From positions 124,001-188,000 of the forward strand of contig NZ_SZVW01000004.1 in NCBI RefSeq assembly GCF_007655005.1: 64,000 bases of DNA, written 5' to 3'. The notes below the pieces were generated by a model, which ran no database searches, had not been told where the DNA came from, and saw only the letters and a list, made by a program, of their open reading frames with translations. Both the position numbers and the translations under genes were made by a program. This DNA comes from Streptomyces tibetensis. Its GTDB lineage: Bacteria; Actinomycetota; Actinomycetes; Streptomycetales; Streptomycetaceae. Below, in pieces: positions 42,084-49,124 of the stretch. Within the stretch, counting starts at the first letter, position 1. Each line of letters starts with the position of its first letter.

Positions 42084-42229
42084 GGCGTCCTCCCGGGCGA
42101 CATTGCCTACGCGGTGGTAAGGGCTGCGCTGATTCTGCGCACATACCGCGCGGTATGTCACTAGGACCGGGCGATCGATCACATCACGCCATGCCGGAGG
42201 GGTGACTCACAGCCGGGTGGAGCGGCGCC

Positions 42230-42790
42230 TCACTGGTGGACGAGCCCCAGCTCAGCGTCCTCGCGGAGCTTGCCGATCGCCCGGGAGACGGCCGATTTCA
42301 CCGTGCCCACCGAAACGCCGAGCACCTCGGCCGTCTGGACCTCGCTGAGGTCCTCGTAATACCTGAGGACCACCATCGCCCGCTGCCGGTCGGGCAGCCG
42401 CATGATCGCCCGCCACATCGCGTCACGCAGCGCCTGCTGCTCGGCCGGGTCGTCACGGCCGGCCACCGGGTCCGGCTCGGGCAGCTCGTCGCAGGCGAAC
42501 TCGTCGACCTTGCGCTTGCGCCACTGCGAGGTCCGGGTGTTCAGCAGCGCCCGGCGCACATAGCCGTCCAGGGCGCGGTGGTCCTCGATGCGCTCCCAGG
42601 CGACGTACGTCTTGGCGAGCGCGGTCTGCAGCAGGTCCTCCGCGTCGCTCGGGTTGCCGGTGAGCGAGCGGGCGGTACGCAGCAGCACCGGCTGGCGGGC
42701 CCTGACGTACGACGAGAACGACGGGTAGGGAAGGGTCTGCGCCGCTGGTCCGGCCGCCTTCGAAGCGCTCGTGCAGACGAGTGTGGTCAT
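42230..42790 (-). CDS. SigE-family ECF-type RNA polymerase sigma factor
   Basis: 186 residues. Region 2 (about 25-90, FSSYVRARQPVLLRTARSLT, SDAEDLLQTALAKTYVAWER) and region 4 (about 125-180, LPDRQRAMVVLRYYEDLSEV, TAEVLGVSVGTVKSAVSRAI). The R-x-R-QPVLLRTA type belongs to the Streptomyces SigE70/SigE subfamily. No anti-sigma gene adjoins. Short Ser/Ala-rich N-terminal leader. Confidence 0.9.
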   Translation of the reverse strand: MTTLVCTSASKAAGPAAQTLPYPSFSSYVRARQPVLLRTARSLTGNPSDAEDLLQTALAKTYVAWERIEDHRALDGYVRRALLNTRTSQWRKRKVDEFACDELPEPDPVAGRDDPAEQQALRDAMWRAIMRLPDRQRAMVVLRYYEDLSEVQTAEVLGVSVGTVKSAVSRAIGKLREDAELGLVHQ

Positions 42791-42923
42791 GGCTCAACGC
42801 TATGAGCGGGGGCATGGCGAGCGGATCGGCCGCAGGTCCCGAAGCGGGGTCCCCCTCAGGTTGTACGGGTAGGGCTTGCCGCACCTCCTGTAGGTGGAGC
42901 GAAGGGCCCGGGGTACTGCGGGT

Positions 42924-44096
42924 TCACCCCTGGGGGTCCGCGGTCAGGACGAGTCCCGACGTCGGCACACCCGTCCCGGCCGTCACCAGGACCCGCTCCG
43001 CTCCCGGTACCTGGTTCGCCGCCGTGCCCCTGATCTGCCGGACGGCCTCCGCGATGCCGTTCATGCCGTGCAGGTACGCCTCCCCGAGCTGCCCGCCGTG
43101 CGTGTTGAGGGGCAGGTGCTCCTCGGCCACGAAGTCCGCCGCCTCGCCCGGGCCGCAGAAGCCGAACTCCTCCAGCTGCGTCAGCACGAACGGCGTGAAG
43201 TGGTCGTAGAGGATCCCGACGTCGATGTCGGCCGGGGCGAGCCCCGAGGTGCGCCACAGCTGCCGGGCGACGACCGCCGCCTCGGGCAGGCCGGTCAGGT
43301 CGTCGCGGTAGTAGCTGGTCATCTGCTCCTGGGCGCGTCCGGCGCCCTGGGCGGCCGCGGCGATCACGGCGGGCGGGTGGGGCAGGTCGCGGGCGCGTTC
43401 GGCGGAGGTGACGACGAGGGCCTGCCCGCCGTCCGTCTCCTGGCAGCAGTCCAGCAGGCGCAGCGGTTCGACGATCCGGCGGGAGGCGGCGTGGTCGGCC
43501 AGGGTGATGGGCCGGCCGTGGAAGTGGGCCGCCGGGTTGGTCGCCGCGTACTTCCGGCCGGCGACCGCCACGTGCCCGAAGGCCTCCGGGGTCAGCCCGT
43601 AGGTGTGGAGGTAGCGCTGGGCCGCCATCGCCACCCACGAGGCCGGGGTGAGCAGGCCGAACGGCAGCGACCAGCCGAGGGCCGCGCCCTCCGCCGAGGG
43701 CTCCCGGTGCCGCACCCCGGAGCCGAAGCGGCGGCCCGAGCGCTCGTTGAACGCCCGGTAGCAGACGACCACGTCGGCCACGCCCGCGGCGATCGCCAGG
43801 GCGGCCTGCTGAACGGTGGCGCAGGCCGCGCCGCCGCCGTAGTGGACCCGGGAGAAGAAGGAGAGCTCCCCGATGCCCGCCGCCTGGGCGACGGTGATCT
43901 CGGGGCTGGTGTCCATGGTGAAGGTGACCATTCCGTCGACGTCGGCCGGAGTCAGCCCGGCGTCCGCGAGGGCCGCCCGCACCGCCTCGACGGCGAGGCG
44001 CAGTTCGCTGCGGCCCGAGTCCTTGGAGAACTCGGTGGCTCCCACACCTACGACGGCCGCGCACCCGCCGAGTCCGTCCCGCCGTCGCCCGCTCAT
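42924..44096 (-). CDS. lipid-transfer protein/thiolase-fold aldolase (Ltp2-like)
   Basis: 390 residues. Thiolase-like fold: VVGVGATEFSKDSGRSELRL, GGGAACATVQQAALAIAAGV and LNTHGGQLGEAYLHGMNGIA. In mycobacterial steroid degradation Ltp2 is a retro-aldolase releasing propionyl-CoA and acts in complex with the DUF35 protein ChsH2. Here it follows a MaoC-DUF35 fusion and a MaoC protein, the same order as the mycobacterial igr operon end. Substrate in this organism is inferred, not shown. Confidence 0.82.
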   Translation of the reverse strand: MSGRRRDGLGGCAAVVGVGATEFSKDSGRSELRLAVEAVRAALADAGLTPADVDGMVTFTMDTSPEITVAQAAGIGELSFFSRVHYGGGAACATVQQAALAIAAGVADVVVCYRAFNERSGRRFGSGVRHREPSAEGAALGWSLPFGLLTPASWVAMAAQRYLHTYGLTPEAFGHVAVAGRKYAATNPAAHFHGRPITLADHAASRRIVEPLRLLDCCQETDGGQALVVTSAERARDLPHPPAVIAAAAQGAGRAQEQMTSYYRDDLTGLPEAAVVARQLWRTSGLAPADIDVGILYDHFTPFVLTQLEEFGFCGPGEAADFVAEEHLPLNTHGGQLGEAYLHGMNGIAEAVRQIRGTAANQVPGAERVLVTAGTGVPTSGLVLTADPQG

Positions 44097-44151
44097 GCCT
44101 GGACCGCCCGTCCTCTCCGGTTCGTACCGGGACCGCCCGGCCCTCTCGCCC

Positions 44152-44580
44152 TCATACCGAGTCGCCTCCCGCTCCAGTGGAGAGGCCCTCTCCGGCTCCC
44201 GCCGGGACCCTCACCGTCACCGTGCCCGTGACGTGGTCGCCGAGGCCGTTCGCGCCGACGATCCGGACCGTCGCGGTGTCGCCGTCGACCTCCTCGACCG
44301 TGCCGGTGAGCACCATCGTGTCGCCGGGACGGTTGGGCGCGCCGAGCCGGATGGCGACCCGGCGCAGCTGCGCGCGCGGGCCGAAGTGGTCCGTGATGTA
44401 GCGGCCGACCAGGCCGTTGGTCGTCAGGATGTTCATGAAGATGTCGGGGGAGCCCTTCTGCCGGGCGAGCTCCGGGTCGTGGTGGACGTCCTGGTAGTCG
44501 CGGGAGGCGATCGCCCCGGCGACGATCAGGGTTCGGGTGATCGGGATCTCCAGCGGCGGGAGCCGGTCCCCGGCGTTCAC
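44152..44580 (-). CDS. MaoC-like dehydratase/hydratase (ChsH1-like)
   Basis: 142 residues, GTG start overlapping the upstream stop (GTGA). Hot-dog hydratase segment LIVAGAIASRDYQDVHHDPE holds the usual Asp-His pair (D...H), then GLVGRYITDHFGP. Forms with the fused partner an enoyl-CoA hydratase in steroid side-chain pathways (ChsH1-ChsH2 precedent). Gly-rich tail of about 20 residues is extra. Confidence 0.82.
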   Translation of the reverse strand: MNAGDRLPPLEIPITRTLIVAGAIASRDYQDVHHDPELARQKGSPDIFMNILTTNGLVGRYITDHFGPRAQLRRVAIRLGAPNRPGDTMVLTGTVEEVDGDTATVRIVGANGLGDHVTGTVTVRVPAGAGEGLSTGAGGDSV

Positions 44581-45491
44581 GACGTCACCCCCTGGAAGAC
44601 GGGCAGCACCAGCTCGTCGTCGTACCGCTGGAACTCCAGCCGCACCGGCATGCCGATCCGCACCTTGTCGTACGGCACCCCGACCACGTTGCTGACGATC
44701 CGCACGCCCTCGGCGAGCTCGATCAGGCCGACCGCGTAGGGGGGCTCGAAGGCCGGAAAGGGCGGGTGGTGCATCACGACGTACGAGTAGACCGTGCCCT
44801 CGCCGCTCGCCGCGACGGTGTCCCAGTCCGGGGAGCCGCACGTGTTGCAGCCCGGCAGCCAGGGAAAACGCAGGGTGTCGCAGGCCGTACAGCGCTGGAT
44901 GAGGAGCTCGTGGCGGGCCACGCCTTCCCAGAAGCCGGCGTTGTCGCGGTTGACGACGGGGCGGGGGCGGCGTTCCGCCGGTGCCGAAGGCCGGTGGGCG
45001 GGGGCGTATTTGAGGATGCGGAAGCGGTGGATTCCGGCCAGTTCGCCGCCCGCGCGGACGTCCGTGCGGGTCGTGACGAAGTAACCCGCCCCGAGCTTGG
45101 TGGTCTTGCGGCCGGACACCGACTCGATCACCGAGTCGAAGGTGATCGCGTCGCCCGGGCGCAACGGGCGCAGGTACTCCTGTGCGCAGTCGGTGGCGAC
45201 GACCGCGTCGTGGCCCGACGCGTCGAGCAGGGCGAGGAGTTCGTCGTAGGCCGCCGTGCGTTCCGGGCGGCGGGTGAGGCCGGCCATGGTCCAGGCCTGG
45301 AGCATGGTGGGCGGAGCGATGGCGTCCGGGCCCGTGTACGCGGGGCTGGTGTCGCCCATGGCCTCGCACCAGTGCCTGATCATCGGCTCGTTGACGGGGT
45401 CGCGGCCGACCCCGGTGGCGGCGGCCGGCAGGCCCTCGTAGGCCTTCAGGCGCGCCTCGAACTCCTCGTGGACCTCCGGCTCACCACTCAC
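44577..45491 (-). CDS. MaoC-like N-terminus fused to DUF35 zinc-ribbon/OB domain (ChsH2-like)
   Basis: 304 residues. N-terminal hot-dog half (about 30-165, EPMIRHWCEAMGDTSPAYTG, YLRPLRPGDAITFDSVIESV), then DUF35: zinc ribbon QRCTACDTLRFPWLPGCNTC (CxxC...CxxC) and OB fold to the end. This is the domain order of mycobacterial ChsH2, which supplies hydratase and Ltp2-docking functions. First gene of a three-gene minus-strand operon. A perfect inverted repeat lies just upstream of its start. Confidence 0.85.
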   Translation of the reverse strand: MSGEPEVHEEFEARLKAYEGLPAAATGVGRDPVNEPMIRHWCEAMGDTSPAYTGPDAIAPPTMLQAWTMAGLTRRPERTAAYDELLALLDASGHDAVVATDCAQEYLRPLRPGDAITFDSVIESVSGRKTTKLGAGYFVTTRTDVRAGGELAGIHRFRILKYAPAHRPSAPAERRPRPVVNRDNAGFWEGVARHELLIQRCTACDTLRFPWLPGCNTCGSPDWDTVAASGEGTVYSYVVMHHPPFPAFEPPYAVGLIELAEGVRIVSNVVGVPYDKVRIGMPVRLEFQRYDDELVLPVFQGVTS

Positions 45492-45495
45492 AGTT

Positions 45496-45512
45496 TCTGA
45501 CTGTCCGTCAGA
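45496..45512 (-). promoter_or_regulatory. perfect inverted-repeat operator before the ChsH2-like operon
   Basis: TCTGAC-TGTCC-GTCAGA, 6-bp arms, four bases upstream of the start codon; TTGACTGAAC on the minus strand at 45526-45517 suits a -35. Likely bound by a TetR-type regulator not encoded adjacent. Confidence 0.6.
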
Positions 45513-45573
45513 TCTACTGTTCAGTCAAGGCCCCGTCGCGGCCCGCCCGGACCGCCCGGACCGCCCGGACACG

Positions 45574-45619
45574 CAAACGTCTGAGCGGCGGTACCGGAGT
45601 ACCGCCGCTCAGACGTTTG
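45574..45619. terminator. long bidirectional hairpin terminator
   Basis: CAAACGTCTGAGCGGCGGTA-C, loop CGGA, then the complement: a 21-bp perfect stem. Separates the secreted-protein gene from the ChsH2-like operon. Confidence 0.9.
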
Positions 45620-45680
45620 TGACCCCACGAAGCACACCCCACAGCACCCGGGCCGGTGCCGGCGCACCGGCCCGCTCAGC

Positions 45681-46007
45681 TCACCACCACAGCGGGGAGA
45701 AGCTGACGGCGGTGTTGCCGTTGCCCTGATTGACGGCCGTGGGCTCGGTGCCGTTGACCTGGGCGGTGTTGCTCTGGTTCGAGGTGCCGTCACCGAGTGC
45801 CTGTTGCTGGGTGGTGGCCGCGTTGCCGAAGTTGTCACCGCCGACGCCGCTGCCGAGGATGCCCTGCTCGGTCTCTGTGGCGGACGCGATGGATCCGTTG
45901 TCCGCGAAGGCGCCGGTGTCCGCCGTCGCGACACCGGTGAAGAGGGCGGCTGCGAGCGGAAGGGCGGAGACGGCCGCGATGACGCGGGCGGTACGGATGC
46001 TTGCCAT
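45681..46007 (-). CDS. small secreted Asn/Gln/Gly-rich protein
   Basis: 108 residues. Signal peptide (IAAVSALPLAAALFTGVATA, cleavage near ATA-D). The mature part is polar: GSGVGGDNFGNAATTQQQAL, SNQSNTAQVNGTEPTAVNQG, ending SFSPLWW. Cysteine-free. The repeat-like N/Q/G pattern recalls curlin, rodlin or chaplin-type self-assembling proteins, but none of their signature motifs is clear. Own terminator downstream. Confidence 0.72.
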   Translation of the reverse strand: MASIRTARVIAAVSALPLAAALFTGVATADTGAFADNGSIASATETEQGILGSGVGGDNFGNAATTQQQALGDGTSNQSNTAQVNGTEPTAVNQGNGNTAVSFSPLWW

Positions 46008-46350
46008 GTTTCTTGTCCCTCCAGGACTGATCGGACCGAGGACGCACCGGCTCGTGACCGGCCGGTGCGTGAACCACTGCTGTCACCGGGGAAGTTGGCC
46101 GACCGCCCCGGTACGGTGCTCGACGTCGCGAGTCCAGAGTTGCCCACCGAAACCCCGGCGAACCACCCCGGAAGCCGCCTTTCGCACGCAAGCGTGAGGA
46201 CAAGTCGATAAACCCCTATGCGTCACTTCCGTACCGAACGGGAGCGAAAGAGGGCGTTCGAGCCCGGACGTCGCAAGGGACGAAGCGTTCCAGCACTTTT
46301 TCCCGCCGCCACCCGCCCCCGGCGCGTCGCACCCGCTCCCCCTTTCCTTT
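46008..46350. other. 343-bp intergenic region
   Basis: Between the divergent secreted-protein gene and the Prim-Pol gene. No gene supported. CGGCTCGTGACCGGCCGGTG near 46050 is GC-rich but forms no convincing structure. Confidence 0.5.
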
Positions 46351-46368
46351 TTCGAACGTACGTACGAA
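46351..46368 (+). promoter_or_regulatory. near-palindrome before the Prim-Pol gene
   Basis: TTCGAACGTACGTACGAA, 16 of 18 bases symmetric, 10 bp upstream of ATG 46378. Possible operator. Confidence 0.45.
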
Positions 46369-46377
46369 ACTAGAAGC

Positions 46378-47244
46378 ATGGCCACCACCGACCGGCAGGC
46401 CACGACGCTGGCCCTCGCACACGCCCTGTCAGCCGCCGAACGCGGACTGGCCGTCATCCCCCTGTCCCGCTCCAAGCTCCCGGCACTGCGCTCCCCGCAC
46501 CGCGACGACCCCGCCCCCTCCCCCTGTCACGGCGGGTGCGGCCGGCCCGGGCACGGGGTCTACGACGCCTCCAGCGACCCGGACCGCATCCGCGAGCTGT
46601 TCGCCGCCGCACCCTGGGCGACCGGCTACGGCATCGCCTGCGGGCTGCCCCCGCACCATCTGATCGGCCTCGACCTGGACGTGAAGACCGGCACGGACTC
46701 CTCGGCCGCGCTGCGCGAGCTGGCGTTGCGGCACCTGTTCACGATCCCGCCGACCGTGGTCGTCGTGACCCCGTCCGGCGGGCGGCATCTGTGGCTGAGC
46801 GGCCCGCCCGAGCTGGTCGTCCCCAACTCCGCGGGCCGGCTCGCCCCCGGCATCGACATCCGGGGCGCGGGCGGCTACCTGGTCGGCCCCGGCTCCCGCA
46901 CGGGCCAGGGTGTGTACGCCGCCGCCCCGGGCACCGCGCACCTGGCCCCCGCCCCCTGCCCGCGCTCCCTGCTGCGACTGCTGATCCCGCCGCCCCGCCC
47001 CCATCACCCCGTCCCCGCGGCGACCGGCGGGCACGGCCAGGGCCTGGTCCAGTTCGTCCTGGCCGCCCACGAGGGCCAGCGCAACACCCGCCTGTTCTGG
47101 GCGGCCTGCCGGGCCTACGAGGACGGCATCGGCCCGGCGCTGGTGGACCCCCTGGTCGACGCGGCCCTGAACACCGGCCTGTCCGAGCGGGAGGCCAGGG
47201 CGACGATCGCCTCGGCGGCACGGATGACGGGGCACCGGCCGTGA
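46378..47244 (+). CDS. bifunctional DNA primase/polymerase (Prim-Pol) domain protein
   Basis: 288 residues. N-terminal Prim-Pol domain (about 12-200): GLAVIPLSRSKLPALRSPHR, CHGGCGRPGHGVYDASSDPD, the catalytic DLD in GLDLDVKTGTDSS, then VTPSGGRHLWLSG and GIDIRGAGGYLVGPGSRTG. The C-terminal about 80 residues are helical, with no helicase. Such stand-alone Prim-Pol genes are frequent in Streptomyces chromosomes and mobile elements; biological role unknown. Confidence 0.87.
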   Translation: MATTDRQATTLALAHALSAAERGLAVIPLSRSKLPALRSPHRDDPAPSPCHGGCGRPGHGVYDASSDPDRIRELFAAAPWATGYGIACGLPPHHLIGLDLDVKTGTDSSAALRELALRHLFTIPPTVVVVTPSGGRHLWLSGPPELVVPNSAGRLAPGIDIRGAGGYLVGPGSRTGQGVYAAAPGTAHLAPAPCPRSLLRLLIPPPRPHHPVPAATGGHGQGLVQFVLAAHEGQRNTRLFWAACRAYEDGIGPALVDPLVDAALNTGLSEREARATIASAARMTGHRP

Positions 47245-47281
47245 GCACGGCCCCGCCCATGACCACCACCGAAAGACCTCG

Positions 47282-47746
47282 ATGCAACACCACGCAAAGA
47301 CGCCGGCCCTGGCGCTCGCCCGCCTCGTCCTGGCCTCCGGCCGCTCGGTGGACCTCGCCGAGCTGCGGTTCTTCTCGACGTACGGCGACCTGCAGGACGG
47401 CTACCCCTGCAAGCCGCTGAACGACCTGCGGATCCGGAGCCTCCTGCACACCGCCGAGCGGTCCCGCCCGGGCACGCCGGTGCACCTCGTCCCGCCGCGG
47501 CGCGAGTACCCCGACCAGTACGCGGGCGGCCTCGGGCCGGTCGAGGTGCTGCCCGCGGTGGCCTGCCTCGGAACGTTCCACTCCACGGCCCTGGATCCGG
47601 CCCACGACCCGGTCGCCTACCGCTCGCGCCTGACCGTCGTCTGGTTCCAGCCCACGCCCCGCCTGCCCTCGGACCACGACGCCGAACCGGCGCTGCGGGA
47701 CCTCGACTGGGCGGTACTGGCCCGGGACGCACCCGCTCCCCCGTAG
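47282..47746 (+). CDS. conserved hypothetical protein next to the Prim-Pol gene
   Basis: 154 residues. LRFFSTYGDLQDGYPCKPLN, PPRREYPDQYAGGLGPVEVL and TVVWFQPTPRLPSD are strongly patterned, but I do not recognise a family. 37 bp after the Prim-Pol gene and same strand, so probably cotranscribed. No membrane segment. Confidence 0.7.
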   Translation: MQHHAKTPALALARLVLASGRSVDLAELRFFSTYGDLQDGYPCKPLNDLRIRSLLHTAERSRPGTPVHLVPPRREYPDQYAGGLGPVEVLPAVACLGTFHSTALDPAHDPVAYRSRLTVVWFQPTPRLPSDHDAEPALRDLDWAVLARDAPAPP

Positions 47747-47755
47747 GGTCGCCCG

Positions 47756-48280
47756 ATGAACGCTCCCCGCATCGAACTGCCGCGCTGGCAGTTCGAGTTG
47801 ACCTGGTCCCTGTTCGAGTACCACCTGGAGCGGCTGGAGCCGGAGGACTTCCTCTGGGAACCCGCCGCGCACTGCTGGACGATGCGCCGGGGCGCCGACG
47901 GCACCTGGGTCCCGGACTGGGCGGACACCGAACCCGACCCGGTCCCCGTCCCCACCCTCGCCTGGGTGAGCTGGCACCTCGGCTGGTGGTGGAGCGTCGC
48001 CCTCGACCACCTGCAGGGCCGCCCGCCCCGCGACCGCGAGGACATCGTCTGGCCCGGCGAGGGCGCCCCGACGGTTCAGTGGCTGCGGGACCTGCGCACC
48101 CAGTGGCTGAAGGTCCTCGACGGCCTCACCGAGCAGGACCTGGACGCGACGGCTCCCTTCCCCTGGCCGAACGATCCCGAGCACACCGTCGAGCACATGG
48201 TGGCCTGGGTGAACGCGGAGCTGATGAAGAACGCGGCCGAGATCGGCCAACTGCGGCTGCTGCGGGCGGTGTCCGCCTAG
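47756..48280 (+). CDS. DinB-like (DUF664-type) protein
   Basis: 174 residues, four-helix-bundle pattern of DinB-family proteins: WQFELTWSLFEYHLERLEPE, TLAWVSWHLGWWWSVALDHL and NDPEHTVEHMVAWVNAELMK. The His residues in SWHLG and HTVEH suit the family metal site. May be a thiol transferase or stress protein. 10 bp after the previous gene, so possibly the same operon. Confidence 0.8.
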   Translation: MNAPRIELPRWQFELTWSLFEYHLERLEPEDFLWEPAAHCWTMRRGADGTWVPDWADTEPDPVPVPTLAWVSWHLGWWWSVALDHLQGRPPRDREDIVWPGEGAPTVQWLRDLRTQWLKVLDGLTEQDLDATAPFPWPNDPEHTVEHMVAWVNAELMKNAAEIGQLRLLRAVSA

Positions 48281-48360
48281 AACGCGGGGCCCGGGCACCC
48301 CGTCACGGTGTGTTCCCGGCCTGCCGGGCGCGCCCGCCCGGTGCGTGGCATCGTGGGGGC

Positions 48361-48933
48361 ATGAGCATCGACGTGCGCCCGGCCACGGACTTCGAGGGCG
48401 TCCGTGCCGTGCTCGGGCCGAAGTCGCCCGGGGCGAACGTCTGCTGGTGCCTGAGCCACCGCATCCCCTCCAAGCTCAACAAGGAGCTGCGTGGCCCGGC
48501 CCGCGGTGAGTACGTCGCCGGGCTGTGCCGCGCGGACCCGCCCCCGGGTGTGCTCGCCCACGACGGTGACGAACCGGTCGGCTGGGCCGCCGTCGCACCT
48601 CGTGCGGACACCTCGTTCGCCCGCAACCGCAAGATCCCTCACCTCGACGACCTGCCGGTGTGGTCGCTCTGGTGCGTCCGGGTCCGCCCCGGCCACCGCG
48701 GGCAGGGCATCTCGCACGCCCTCATCGCCGGTGCGGTCGCGTTCGCCCGGGACCGGGGCGCGCCGGTGATCGAGGCGTACCCGCTGGACAACGGCGACGC
48801 CAAGGTCGACCTGACGATGGCGTACGCGGGTCTGCGGAAGAACTTCGAACGGGCCGGCTTCGTCCACGCGGCGGACACGACCTCGGTCCTGGCCGGTCAT
48901 CCCCGGATTCTGATGCGCCTCGACCTGCACTGA
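48361..48933 (+). CDS. GNAT-family acetyltransferase
   Basis: 190 residues. MSIDVRPATDFEGVRAVLGP, then CWCLSHRIPSKLNKELRG, and the acetyl-CoA-binding core LWCVRVRPGHRGQGISHALI (the Q/R-x-x-G-x-G/A pattern). C-terminal NFERAGFVHA is typical. Substrate unknown. Confidence 0.87.
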   Translation: MSIDVRPATDFEGVRAVLGPKSPGANVCWCLSHRIPSKLNKELRGPARGEYVAGLCRADPPPGVLAHDGDEPVGWAAVAPRADTSFARNRKIPHLDDLPVWSLWCVRVRPGHRGQGISHALIAGAVAFARDRGAPVIEAYPLDNGDAKVDLTMAYAGLRKNFERAGFVHAADTTSVLAGHPRILMRLDLH

Positions 48934-49124
48934 GAAGACGCGCCTCGACCTGCGCTGAAAAAGGCCCGACCGCTGGCGACGGGGGATGCACCAGCGGTCG
49001 AGCTATGGCCAAGGGTAACAAGCGCTTGCCCACCGCGAGCCGACCGGCCACCGGGAAAGCCAGGTTGTGACTCGTCTCACTCAACTGCCCTGGCACGCCG
49101 AGCCTGTTGTCCGAGACGGTCGCC

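Noticed and set aside
40551..42164. 537-residue plus-strand frame opposite the acyl-CoA ligase
   Set aside because: Antisense artefact. All ligase motifs are on the minus strand.
42894..44231. 445-residue plus-strand frame opposite the Ltp2-like gene
   Set aside because: Low-complexity Gly/Arg text, antisense of a recognised thiolase-fold gene.
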